Below, piece by piece: positions 44,692 to 56,838 of a stretch of DNA of 64,000 nucleotides; position 1 is the stretch's first letter; each line of letters opens with the position of its first letter. Location of the stretch: NCBI GenBank assembly GCA_014529385.2, contig CM043969.1, positions 14,879,446 to 14,943,445 of the forward strand, read 5' to 3'. This DNA is from Adiantum capillus-veneris (lineage: Eukaryota > Streptophyta > Polypodiopsida > Polypodiales > Pteridaceae). The notes below the pieces were generated by a model, which had not been told where the DNA came from, did no database searches, and was given only the letters and a program-made list of their open reading frames with translations. Position numbers and translations under genes: made by a program.

Positions 44692-45176
44692 TTACTTAGT
44701 TCCCTTCCACCCCTCCTCTAGATGGTGTACTCCGGGACGACTGTGTGCATGGGTTGAACAATCGTGTCTATGCATATCCTTGGTTGGCTCTAACATGCTT
44801 TGAAGATCAATGAAATTCAAACCATTATGCTGTGCAAGAGTTGGGTCTTGAGTAATTAACTCAAGGGTTTCTGTGGTGGTCGAGGTTTCCTGTTGCTGTT
44901 TCTTAAAGAGCAAATCTTGTAGCTTGTGTGCTCTTTGCTTTATTGTACCGTCAGGATGCTTTGGCATGTTGATTTTATGAGCTGTCAATATTAATGATGA
45001 CGGTTGTTGAGCTTTAACTCGCCACTGGTATCTTGGTTTTTCATTGATGAACTGTTGTGGTTGAGTGTTTTGAGACTTAACTTTCCACTGCTTCATCGGT
45101 TTTACAGTTTGCGGAGAAGGTAAGTGCTCCTTTTTCCGCCAAATCCATCTTGTGTTAGGTTCCTTGCTCGAAGATT
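44692..45176 (-). pseudogene. Trp-motif frame tail of element D
   Basis: A basic frame with repeated short motifs around Trp: RWIWRKKEHL, KQWKVKSQ and YQWRVKAQ. It resembles the Trp-motif frame of C, and a minus-strand purine run (GAGGAGGGGTGGAAGGGAAC) follows its stop, as a polypurine tract would. Confidence 0.45.
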
Positions 45177-45182
45177 CCTGTG

Positions 45183-46480
45183 GAATTAATTATCAACATA
45201 CTTTTACGATAGTAGAATTTGGAAAGAAAATTATGAAATCGTCTTGGGAAGACCTTTCATGCGACTAGTACAACTCATTCAGGATTGGGGAAACAATTAC
45301 CTGTACTTGAAGCAAGTGGGATCAATAACAAAGGTTAATCTAAAAGATCACACTTATAGAGATATCATGAAAACGCCCATACAAGAATTTGACTCAATCT
45401 CTTCAGTTGAATCAAAGCTTCCATCTTGGTTAAACAAAGACACACCTATTTAGATGTGTGGAGCCTCAGAAAACAGGAGTTTAAAACAAGAAGAATATAT
45501 CTTAGAAAGGGATTGCACTGATGAAGCCTATGTACTTGAACCATTTTCGGAGCATTTATTTGAGCCATTTGAGTGGACTCAAACTTTGGCAACAATGGGT
45601 GTATGTGTGAATATGTCTATGCCTACTCAATTTTGCAATGAGGACGGATATGACATAATTTCTATACAAATGATTTCAACCCTTCACATTAAAGACAAAA
45701 TTCAAGAACCCAAGGACTTAATGAAAGCTCAACAAGTCTTTTCAGACCTCTACTATGATGCAACAGACGAGCTAGAAGAACAATCAGCTACCTCTGATGA
45801 TTTGGGCTCGGAAAAAGAACATGTGAGAGCTAAACTACTCATGAAAGAAGGGGAGGAAAAGTTGTTTTACTTTCCAAACCATAAACCGAGAAGGCAGAAA
45901 TGGTATAGAAGAAAAAGAGACACCAAAAACTTGAAATCTAAACCCATGCCATCAGTCTCTAGTAGAAGACAGTTTCTGATGCATATAGATGCACATGATT
46001 GTGTCAAAGACAAAATCACGGGTAGATATCCTTCAGACGAAAAGCAAGAAATATCAAAAAACATTGAGAAAAACGAGAAAGGAAACTCAAGAAAAACCTA
46101 AATACCAAGACAAGGATTTAACCATGACACGAGTTGAACAAAAAAAAGTATCAAGAGTTGAAGAAAGCTCTAAAGGAGATGTATACCACTGAAATGGAAA
46201 CAACTGAGGAGAGGGTAAAGATGTAATGAGTGTTCCATCCCATTACAAGAAATATACTCTTCAAGATCAAAAGATTATAGTCGAACAACCTGTCAGGAAA
46301 CTAAGAAAACAGGTTGAGTACTACGAAGGACCAGAAAATGCAAAAAAGATAGATCTGGTCGAACCAGGAGAAGAGTCTAGACCTGCCTACATTGCAAACG
46401 ACCTGACCGAGGAAGAAGAAGAGCTTTTGTTAAGCTTACTAAAAGAATATCGGGATATCTTTGCTTGGTCTAGGATCTCA
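45183..46480 (+). pseudogene. Protease tail and linker of block E
   Basis: ILGRPFMR-type protease end (EIVLGRPFMRLVQLIQDWG), then an acidic and later very basic linker (KWYRRKRDTKNLKSK), as in C. Confidence 0.65.
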
Positions 46481-47290
46481 AGGGTGTTGATCCAGAAATT
46501 TGTCAACATACCATACCTATGAGAGATGATGCAAAACTAAACAGACAAAGGCCATATACTTATAATGAAACATTTGCCAGAAAGCTCAAAGAAGAGATAG
46601 AAAAGCTAAAGGAATCCAATTTCATTTATGAAAGTGAACATACAGATTGGGTGTCTCCAATTGTGGTAGTACCCAAGAAATATGGAAAATTAAGAGTGTG
46701 TGTCAATCTCAAGAAAGTAAATGCACTTACCATTAGAGACAAGTTTCCTCTTCCAATCACTGGGCATGTTTTAGAACGAGTTGCAGGAAAAGAAGCTTAC
46801 AAGTTTTTAGATGGATTTTCAGGATATAATCAACTTTTGGTTGACCCCAAAGATCAACATAAAACTGCCTTTGCAATTGAATGGGGTATTTTTTCCTATC
46901 GGGTTATGCCTTTTGGGTTAACTAATGCTCCTGCCACCTTTCAAAGATTGATGAGCCATGCTTTTAAAGAATATCTTCCGAATTTCTTGGAAGTATATAT
47001 GGATGATCTATGTATACATTCGTCAATCCGGGCTGATCATTTTGAACACCTCAAAAAGGCATTCGAAAAATGTAGGCTTTATAGGATTTGCTTAAATCTT
47101 GAAAAGTGCACATTTATGGGCAGACAAGGAAAGATTCTTGGATATACAGTGTCTAAAAATGGCATAGCTAATGATATTGATAAAATTCATGTTATTACTG
47201 AATTGCCTAGACCAACAAAAATCAAAGGGGTTCAAGCTTTCATGGAACATTGTGGATATTACAGATGATTCATTTACATGTACACTATAA
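46480..47290 (+). pseudogene. Reverse transcriptase of block E
   Basis: DWVSPIVVVPKKYGKLRVCV, DGFSGYNQLLVDPKDQHKT, FGLTNAPATFQRLM and the catalytic YMDD block are visible, then GYTVSKNGIANDIDKI. Confidence 0.85.
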
Positions 47291-47339
47291 TTGCAAAACC
47301 CATGTATAGCTTGATTACACTCTTTTAATGGACTTATAA

Positions 47340-47830
47340 GTGTGAAGAATCCTTCATGAAGCTTAAGCAAGCTCTCACTTCAGCCCCAATATTGAAAGCA
47401 CCACATTGGAATAAGATATTCCATATACATGTTGATGCTTCCAGTTTTGCCATTGGATGTATATTAGCTCAATCAGGAGACGAAAAATTAGATTTTCCTA
47501 TTTCTTATGCCAGGAGACAGTTGAATGTGGTAGAAAAAAACTATACAGCCACTGAAAGGGAAGGGTTAGGAATGATCTATGCTGTAAAAAAGTATAGACA
47601 TTACCTATTAGCTCGCAAATTTGTGCTCTTTGTGGACCACCAAGATTTATTGTACTTGGTCAACAAGCCATGCAACACAAGGAGAATAGTGAGATGTTTC
47701 ATCATTCTTTTGGAATTTGATTTCACTGGTGTTGTAAAAAAGGGCACCACACGCAAAGGGCAAATTGTTTATCGAGGATTATTTCAGGAGAACAACCAAA
47801 AGGGGTAGACAATGATCTACCATATACATA
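47340..47830 (+). pseudogene. RNase H of block E
   Basis: HVDASSFAIGCILAQSGD, TATEREGLGMIYAVKKYRHY and VDHQDLLYLVNKPCNT match the C domain. The stretch 47831-48290 after it is coding-like but without a domain I can name. Confidence 0.75.
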
Positions 47831-48289
47831 TCTATTTTCCGTAGAGATGATACCCCGTTGGTCACAAGATATGGTTTCATTGACGACCATACCTCAAGTG
47901 GATTCCCAAATCCCACTTCCTATTACACCCGGATTAATTGAGCAATCGGCTATGTATCAATTACTAGCTGGAAGGCTATACAAAATAAATCAAGATGGAG
48001 TATTGCTTTTGTGTATTAATCTTGAGGAGAAAACCCAATACCTAAGTCAAACACATAGTACCATAGTAGGACTTCACTTTGCGAAAGACCGAACTATGTA
48101 GTGGATCTTGAGACTTGCAGTATTTTGGCCAACCATGAGGAGTGATGTTCACTCATTTGTAAAAAATGTCCTCAGTGCCACAAACAAGCATCCATTCCTC
48201 ATGCACTCATTCCTAAGTGGAGTAACTATCTAGTTACTTACTTATCAAGCCGAACATTTCCTGAGGATATGAGTAAACGCTGCCACAGA

Positions 48290-49510
48290 GAAATTGAAAA
48301 TGAAGCAAGAGACTATGCTCTTATTGTATCGAAGAGGAAAGGATCAACATTTGCGTCTTTGTGCAAATGAAGACGAATATATTCCCATTATAGAACAAGC
48401 ACATGCTGGATTAGCTGGAGGTCACTTTTCTAGTGAAACCTCCACCAGAGAAATCTTAATGGCAGGCATATGGTGACCAAAACTTTTTGCAATGCCAAAG
48501 AATATGTTCGAAGGTGTGATGCGTGTCAACGAGCAAAAATGCCAACCCGTGTAGATAGCATACCTTTAAGACCAATGATGGGGGCTAGAGCTTTTGCCAA
48601 ATGGGGCATAGATTTTATCGGGCCAATACGACCACTGGCTTATAGAACTCAAGCTCAATATATCATTGTAGATACGGACTATTTGACCAAGTGGGCAGAG
48701 GCTAAGGCAACCCAAAGGAATGATGCTAGAACCACAATTGCATTCTTGCATGAGAATCACAAGATGTGGACTGCAAATAGAAATTGTTAGTGATAGGGGA
48801 ACTCATTTCCTCAATGAGGTAATTGAGTATCTGTTGAATGAATTTATGGTTATCCATAACGAGTCGGCTCCCTATCACCCACAAGCAAACGGACAAGCTG
48901 AGCACACGAATAACATTCTTAGCCCAGTATTGACTAAAGTGGTTAGTTTAGGACGGACTGATTGGGAAATGAATCTCCATGCTACTCTATGGGCTTATAG
49001 AGTTTCATTCAAGACAGCTTTAAATGCTACACCTTTAACCTTGTTTATGGTCTTGATGGAATACTGCCGATAGAATTTCTATTGCCGACCCTAAGGGTAG
49101 CTAAGGATCTTGAGTGGACTGGACATGAACTATCAGAGAGGCTCGAAGATTTAGAAAAGCTTGATGAGCAAAGGATAATAGCTGTAGCTCACATCTATGC
49201 ACAAAAGCGAAAAAAAAAACAATTTTTTGATTCCCATCTAGTCACAAAAATCTTCAAAAAAGGGGACTTAGTTTTAATCTACTCCCTTAGGCAACACATT
49301 CCCAAGTTTAAGAAAAAGGAAAATGGACCATTTATCATTGAAGATGTATCCCCAAGTGGAGCAGTTAAGTTTTCCACTCTAGATGGTGAATCAATGGTTA
49401 ATTGGATTAGTGGATGCCGTTTAAAGAAATATAATTTGCCACTAACCAATCAATTGCTAGAGAAGATGCATGCAGTAAAGCAGAGAAAGATGAAACGATA
49501 GCAGATCATT
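48290..49510 (+). pseudogene. Integrase of block E
   Basis: A zinc-binding segment (AHAGLAGGHFSSETSTREIL, CDACQRAK), then GIDFIGPIRP, SDRGTHFLNEV and NGQAEHTNNILSPVL, then a C-terminal part (GDLVLIYSLRQ, GPFIIEDVSPSGAVKF). Confidence 0.8.
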
Positions 49511-49599
49511 GATGAAGCCCAAGAGAAAGCTCGTCTTCGAGTACTCAAAAGGAAAACTGCTCTCAAAAGTCAACAAATACCTATTCTCGTCAACACTCT

Positions 49600-50090
49600 G
49601 GAACTAGATGAACGACTATGGGAATTACAGAAGGATGCAGTGTCAACAGATGATAAATGGCTAGATGGAATGGATCTTTGCATCAAAGTACAACTGAACA
49701 ATCATAGCACAAATGCATTGGTCGATACACGAGCTCGAGTAAATATAGTCAGTTATTCCACGTACAAGAAAGCAACGAATCAATCTTTGACATCGAGAAT
49801 ATCGGCTATCAAAGGATGCAGCAAGAACCCACACCATCATTGGGAGGAGTCAACTTAAATGTTATAGTACATGGATGTTCATGCCCTCATCAGTTTGTAT
49901 GCTTACCACATGAACACATGAATGAAACAATGATTCTTGGAATCTCATGGATGCGGACATACAAGGCAATACCAGATTGGGATACCAATCAACTCAAGCT
50001 ATCACCTAAAGGAGGACAACTCATCATTCCAATTGCACCAAGCAAAGAGAAATGGAAAAGAGGTTACCAGAAAAAGAAACCACGAAGCAA
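49600..50090 (+). pseudogene. Second retropepsin-like domain of block E
   Basis: ALVDTRARVNIVSYSTY aligns with the active-site region of the second domain of C, and MILGISWMRTYKAIPDWDTN with its C-terminal block. Same place, downstream of integrase. Confidence 0.6.
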
Positions 50091-50263
50091 TTAGTCTTCG
50101 TCATCCTCTAGATAAACAAATGCTACAAGTAGCATGCAAGGAGTCAAGCATATCTGGGTACCAAAAGCACAACTCAAAGGCAAGCCGTCTCAAATTTGGG
50201 TGCCCAAAACATCATCTACCGTACCGAAGAAGGTTCCAAATTTAAAGACACAAAGAAGAGCAC

Positions 50264-53200
50264 TAACTATCACTTTTTCAAGCAGTCGGAAGGGTCTTTC
50301 GATGTGTACACTAGCCAATTGCAATTTCATTTGAGTTTGTCTAATGTCTTGTTTTTCCCATGATTCCCATACTTCTTTTGTGGCTATGGCTATGGCTGCC
50401 CCACTATCTAGTATTGCCATGGTTTCTATATCATTATATCTCACTGGAAGGGTTGTGTTTCCTTCTTCCCCTTCGTAGTATTCCCCAACTTGATGGATCT
50501 AATCTCTTTGTTATCCAATTCGTGTTTCAATTTTCCCAAATTTTTTGCAATTAGCCATGTTATTCCCACCTTCTCTAGAGTTTTCAGTAGACCATTCCAT
50601 AAATATGGTCTGATTTTTAACAGCTCTCCTAAAGTAAGAGTGTATTGAATGGGTGTAGACATGATTGAATGGATGTTGTCTACCTCTTGGGTATGTTCCG
50701 CTCTTTTTTTATCTGAGTGGTTTTACACAATATGGATTTGTCTTCTTTATCTCCCAAGTAAGAGGGTAGTGTTTTTAGCGTCATTGGTTTAGACACTCCT
50801 AAAGCTTCAGAGCCGCAATCCCCTTACAAGGATTATATATCATTGTCCCTATCAAGAGGTAGATTGTCTAACCAAACTTCCTATATAGGAGCTGACTTCA
50901 AAGCTAAGCTCCCATCATTAATCTCTCTCACTTTTTCCCATAAATGTCATTTCCAGTCTTCTTCTACAAACATAATTAAATCTAAGGCATCTTCATTGTC
51001 AGGCACTATGAGTTCTGGCTCTTTAGTTTCAAGGTGGGGTTCTACCACCACTTCAGATTTCTCTTTACTGGTTCCTACCACAAGCTCCTCAGGTTTTGCT
51101 ATACTCTCGAACTTGGGCTTTTGTTTTTCTAGCATCTCTTGAGTAATTCTTACCCAATTTTGATAAGCTTCAAGCTTAGTTGCTTCCATATCTGGAGAAG
51201 GATAGTTTTTTGATTTGTTTTCCATGTTTTGGCCCACTTTAAGTCTCGCTTGGTAAGCTTCCAAGGCTGCATTGATTGGCTCAAAAATTTTGTCTACCAA
51301 AATTGATCCTCCAGATTGATTTCACTTCCAGTTTCTTTTATTTTTTCTTGGAATAGTTTCTTAGCTTTCTCCTCGATTTCAGCCCTTTGTTTGTGTTTTC
51401 TTATCTCATACCTCTGGCTTCTTCTTCTCTTGGTCTTTTGAGAGGAAATTTTAGTACTCTCCAAGTCATCAGAGGAGTTATGTTTCTTTTTCTTAGCCTG
51501 GGCTCTATTGATTACCTTGATTGGAACAATAGGTTCACTCTCCGATGAGTTACTAGGTATCACTTGGACTACGCTCACTACTGCTTTACCCTTGTTTAAA
51601 GAATTTTTTGGACACTCTTCAGGGAATTGTCCTCCCTTTTTGCAACATTGTATACAAAAAACTTCCACTGGCTTAATGTTCTTGTCCGACTCTCGGCATT
51701 CATTTTTCAAATGATCATCTGTACCACAATTATGATAGTTTCTAGTTCTTGGCTTAACCATGGGTCTTATTATCATACGAGGTCTATCACCCTGATTAGC
51801 TACATAGTACATTGGTGCAAGCTCTGGTGTAGCATAAGTCACAGGTTCTTCCATTGGTGGTGGATGTGAATTATACCACTCTTCTTCTACCATTACTGGA
51901 GATGGATTAGGCTCAAAATAGGGTGTAATATGCACTAGCGCTTGTTCATCTATGACTCCCTCTAAATGCATGTACTTTATAGGCACCGCATTATGTCTAG
52001 GATATGGAGGTTGTTGACCCAACATTGGTTGAGGTCTTTTCATACCCATCTCAATGGTCTTTGAGCTGGGGCCATATTAGGCTGATGATATCTATACATG
52101 GGTTGTCCTTGTGGCCTCATAGGCACATATTGACCATTTCCATCATACTTTGGTCGGTAATAGCACTCATTGGTCTCATGGTTGGTCCATTTACCCTCAA
52201 TTGCACACCATTTTTGTGGCCTAATTGGTTATCCCTGTTGAGGTGTCCCTTGCCCTGGTCCCCTCATAGGTGGTTTTTGAATGCTATTCATCATTTCATT
52301 CATCCTTTTGAGCATGTCTTTTATGGCTGTAAGCGGTGCTGCAGCAGCTGTTCCCACTTGTGTTGGTTTGGTGGATGCTATTTTCTCACTTTGATTATCC
52401 TTACGGACATCTTCTTCATGGAAAATATCACAATTGTCTCCCAAGTCAATGGCATCTGATACACACTCTTCTAGGGTCATATGTTTCTTGATATACAATA
52501 TAGCATGAAGTTCTTTGTTTAGCAATCCCTCTAGAAACAATGATATTAATCTTTCTTCTGCAGGTATTTCTAGTTTTGGGCATCTTGCAATGTATTGCTT
52601 CATTTTGGTTGCACAATCCCTAATAGACTCACCTTGTTTCTATTTGAAGCTATAGATTTGGGCTATCGTATTATGTTTGATCCCCGTTTTGGAACATGCA
52701 GCTACAAATCCTTGAGCTAATGTATTTAAGTCCATGATTGACCTCGGTGGAATGTTTTGGAACCATGTCAATGCTTTTCCTTCTTATGTCATTCAAAATC
52801 CCTCAAATTGAGTGTAGAAATCAAATATGAGTTATGCTCTTAGCACTTGCTTGAAGCTTGTTAAGTGGTCGTATGGATCCCCAGATCCACTGTATTTTCT
52901 GACCCATTTTTGAAAATCAGCTGGTATGACATGTCTATTTGGCTCAACTCCACGTCTCCTGGAAGTTGGTCCTGTCCCGAGTCCTTCAAACCAATCTGTT
53001 GAAAATAGTGACTCATGTAGCCCTGGACTGGCTTTAGTGTCACCCAATTTTCTTCATGATGAGGTAGGGTTGGGTTTTTTAACATTACTCCCAAAAGATC
53101 TCTCGTGGAGTTCCTCTCTTGGAATAGTTTCTGGTCCTTGGCCCAATATCCAATATCTTATGGAGTACCCTTGGTATTTGGTTTGTTCCACCTCCTTAGG

Positions 53201-53950
53201 ACTCATCATAACAAATTTATTGTTATAACAATCCCTAAATAGGTAGGTTGGTAGATCTGCTGAACCCTTGTCTTTGATTTTGAAGATATAAATAATCTTC
53301 ATGGGTGTTAGCTGTCCTGATTTGGCATGGGAAGTCCATAAGAGATCCTTGACGTTTCTATCCTCCCAACAATACACTCTGATCCTAGGATTATCTGTGC
53401 TAAGCCATTTCAAAGGCTTCAAATCAACTTGATCATATCCCTCAAATTCTAAAGTTGGTGGACCTTCTTTTGTTGCCATATCTGGAATTATGGTATTTAC
53501 TTCTAAACCCTATTTGCCTATCACATCAGGGTTTTCAACTTTCAAATACTGAGTCCCGTTCTTATCCATATACATTTTTCCTTGTTTGTTTGCCATGATT
53601 TCCTCTTCAAACTCTATGTCATGATCATCAATGTAAATGGCATACTCTTCATTAGGATCCAGGTAAACCTGAGCTCCATGGCCATTAGTCTTATAAAAGG
53701 TGAGTATGTGCTTATATCGCACTGTCGTTCCGGTTCTTGAATGAGTCAAATAGGAAGACATTTCAGATGTTGAGTCTGAAAAAGTGTCTGAGACTTCTTC
53801 AAAGATAGTGTCCAAGCGATTGCCTTGATTCACACTCTCTTTGATGGACACTCTACTAGTGGTCTCTCCAAATATACCTTGGTTTGCTAGTATACGACCA
53901 GATCTAAGGTTCATATAGACTTGTGAAGCCCTGGATAGAGTACTTACCAT
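50264..53950 (-). pseudogene. gag: Gag, nucleocapsid and protease start of element D
   Basis: From 53950 leftwards: VYMNLRSGRILANQG (shared with C), an acidic region, a capsid region with SGSGDPYDHLTSFKQVL and PAEERLISLFLEGLLNKELH, Cys/His clusters near 51700-51630 (CIQCCKKGGQFPEEC), a basic patch (QKTKRRRSQRYEIRKHKQ), and a protease loop ILDSGAAIAIATK near 50400. TLGELLKIRPYLWNGLLKTL precedes it. Many breaks. Confidence 0.7.
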
Positions 53951-55876
53951 CGGATTGAATTGTTATCCGCTTTTCCACTTGACTTGGATGCAACTCCTAT
54001 CAAGCTTTCAATTCCTTGTCTGCAACCTAATCCCTGTATCGGTTTTAATCAAGTTAGCTATTCTTTCACAAAGACTGTACAATTTTTGCTAACTATTGTG
54101 ACTGGTCTATGTGTATCACTTCAATTTGAGCTAAGTGAGTCAGCAATTGAGACTTTCAGATTCTACTTTTGCAAAAAGCCAAAGGACTAATCTGCAACTT
54201 GGAAACTGAGTGAACATGTACTAATTTGGATCTAATTGAACACAAAATTGACTTGTGGCCTTGTATTATGTTGTTTCAACACTGTACAAGCTCAAAAGTC
54301 CAAAATTTTGTCTCTGTGTCTCAGAAATAAATAATCGTCATTATTTACTTTCCTCAGTTTTTACACTTTTTAGGCTTGTGTTTCCCGATATCCAACTTGT
54401 TATGGTCCCTGGACAAGTTTCACTGAGTTTGAATAAAATTTATCCAAGTTATCAACTGTTTCGTGTCTGTAGACTCAGTTTTCAAGAATCTAACTTAAGT
54501 CTCACTTTTGTGATCCAAATTTCACCAAATTTGATTTGTGTGGTCTACTTGATATGCTTGACCTTGAGGTATACTCAAATTGCACAAATCTCCAACTTTG
54601 TAGCAGATGTAAATAATCATGATTATTTACTCCTGGTATTTTTGTGCAACTTTTTGCCACAATGTTGACACAAAATGGTTAAGCAGCTCAACTTAAGCTC
54701 CTTAGCCAAGTTTCATCAAGTTTGGATAATCCCTGTTCAATTGCTCAACAATTTTGTGACTGCATACTAGCTTTATAAATTTGGCCACAATTTTCACTTC
54801 AATGATCCAAATCTTACCAAATTTGATTTGTGGGCTTAATATAACATGCTAAAACTAGTGGTATGTTGGGTTGGTAAAAAAGTTGAGAAATGGGATAAAA
54901 GTAAACAATTGTGATTATTTACTTTTGACAAATGTTTACATCTTTTTGGTCAACAGAGCATGTACACTTGTTTAGCACTTCAATATAAGACTCTGAGTCA
55001 AGTTTTACTAAGTTTGAATAAGATTTTCCCAAGTCACACTTATGTTCTCGACAATCAGTACAAATTTCAGTTTTTATCAAGGTTTTGGTCAGTTTGGTGA
55101 TCCAAATTCTATGGGCCTTTACAAAAGATGTTTGTACACATGCGTAGAGTCTCTGGCATCAACCTTGGTCACTTTTGAGCTGAAAGTAAATAATCACGAT
55201 TATTTACTTTTGACACAAAATGAACACTTTTTAAAACTTTTTTAGTGGAAAATCTTTTTATGATCTATTTAAAGCCTTTGAGTCAAGTCAAAATTTAATT
55301 TGGCCCAAAATATAAAAAAAAGTAAATAATTTGAGTTTTTGCAAACTATTAAAAATTTACCTCAAATGCGTCCTTAAGCTTACCCACTGGTTCATACAAC
55401 TTTCAAAGCATAATCTCTAGCCGGATTCAGTGGTTGACACTCTTTTGGTGCTGTTTCAATCGTAGATCTGAAATTCTGCAACTTCACATAAACAACTCAC
55501 AATTGATTCTTCTTGAGAGAGCAATGTTCTGAGATTCCACCTCATTTCCTACTTACCCTACTTCTAGGTTCTACTGCAATGGGGTTGTGAAAAGTGTCCA
55601 CAAACACTCGTTTTCTTATTTTTTATGGTTTTCTGAGCCTCGATCTTAAGACTTGTCTCGTCCATCAATCATTCTCAAAATCATGATCTAATCCTACAAT
55701 CCTAAAAGGTACTTAGCAAGTACAACCTACTTCTAAGCTACCTCTACACAGCAAAAGACGACAATCTTAAGCTATGCGGTTTTAAAAATAAAGTTTTGAC
55801 TCTAGGTGATCCTAAAGGAAGTTAAAGGATAGCTACACAAGACACTCGTGTTTTTTCCTAGTTTAGGTCTATTCGA
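53951..55876 (-). other. Leader of element D built of ~285-bp repeats
   Basis: Nearly 1.9 kb between PBS and Gag start, non-coding. It contains at least four ~285-bp units with shared phrases such as CCAAATTTGATTTGTG, each with a palindrome. Confidence 0.75.
54327..55207. repeat. Four 22-bp palindromes at ~285-bp spacing in the element D leader
   Basis: Copies at 54327-54348, 54609-54630, 54901-54922 and 55186-55207, spaced 282, 292 and 285 bp. The second is a perfect palindrome, GTAAATAATCATGATTAT plus TTAC. Half copies are at 55322 and about 56222. Confidence 0.85.
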
Positions 55877-55893
55877 TCCCGGAAACGACACCA
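55877..55893 (-). other. Primer-binding site of element D
   Basis: The minus strand reads TGGTGTCGTTTCCGGGA, a variant of the tRNA-Asp-type site in C, two bases inside the LTR end ...CCCACA. Confidence 0.7.
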
Positions 55894-55895
55894 AA

Positions 55896-56712
55896 TGTGG
55901 GACGATTTTCTAACCTCACTCCTATCTTATTGTAGACATAGCGAGAACCACGAACATAATTGTCAATCCATGGGATGAAGCTGACTCAACTAGTGCATAG
56001 AGACTACAAGACGTTATCAATCTCTTGGAAAACATCAGACAACTTGCATCAACTCAAGCTACACTCAAATGACCGAAATCACCAAAGCTAGTCGCTAATC
56101 GGCAAACAAATCATAATCGTTACAGCATCAAATGACATCCAAACGTTACGAAACTTCTAGGACATGTTTATAAGACCTAAGCACACATGCTTATGGTCTC
56201 AAATCTCACTTTAGGTGAAGTGTAAAAATCACAATTATTAACAGCAGTGAGTTTTTGACCTAGTCGTTTTCGACGCAAAATGGAATGAAATTCTTAGCAA
56301 TGATGCCCCAATACCCCACCTATCCTTATGTTATGATTTTTTGGCTTAAATTCCTACTTATGATGAAATTAGACCGCGAGTCGGCGATGCCAAAGGCTAC
56401 GGATTACCATGAATTGCTTACGTCAACGCATAGAGCTCTTACCTGTGGTTGCAACACATCAGACGGCACTGCAATGTGACAACTGGGGAGGGAGTTAGGA
56501 AGCACGAGAAGGAGAGAAGTGAAAGCCGTTAGCTCATGTTGTGTTCTATTATCCAAAAATTTACAAAATTGGTCTTTATACCTTAGCCAAGGTTTCTTTG
56601 GTCAAAACTAATAATCTGGGAGCTCTAACTAAAGATAGGTTGATACAATCTGGAAGCTTGTAGTCTCGGCTCATCAATTACACTGTTTATATGAAAAGTA
56701 GGAGTTACAACA
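55896..56712 (-). repeat. Probable 5' LTR of element D
   Basis: The inner edge TGTGGGACG is fixed by the PBS. The minus strand has TATAAAG at 56574-56580 and could start TGTTGTAACTCC at 56712. The outer edge is a guess without a second copy. Confidence 0.45.
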
Positions 56713-56838
56713 TTCCCGATTTATCAAAACAATAAGTGTTTTTACAATAAAAGCTCCAAAAATTGTTATCCGAGTCAGCTTGTTAGTAACAAGTTCAGCC
56801 ACGATTATCGTGCATCTCACTCATGTTGACATAAGTTT

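Larger units (their letters stand above)
45183..50263 (+). mobile_element. Block E: pol of a Gypsy element related to C, no LTRs
   Basis: The block starts inside a protease and ends inside a Trp-motif frame, and no LTR is seen at either side. Domain order matches C: protease tail, linker, reverse transcriptase, RNase H, integrase, second protease-like domain, Trp motifs. Sequence identity to C is moderate, so it is a different subfamily. The flanks on both sides are minus-strand element D. Coding parts have about ten breaks. Confidence 0.75.
43557..56712 (-). mobile_element. Element D: rearranged, decayed Ty3/Gypsy element with pol block E in the other orientation
   Basis: On the minus strand there is a 5' LTR (about 55896-56712), PBS, repeat leader, gag and start of protease (to about 50264), then the tail of a Trp-motif frame and a purine tract (45170-44690). 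The pol block (E) lies between them on the plus strand. All parts are of the same general family as C. I infer one rearranged copy with one large rearrangement and many small breaks; two unrelated copies cannot be excluded. The left limit is approximate. Confidence 0.5.

Noticed and set aside
54327-55207. CRISPR-like regular repeats
   Set aside because: Spacing is ~285 bp, the spacers are themselves related, and the context is a plant retrotransposon leader.
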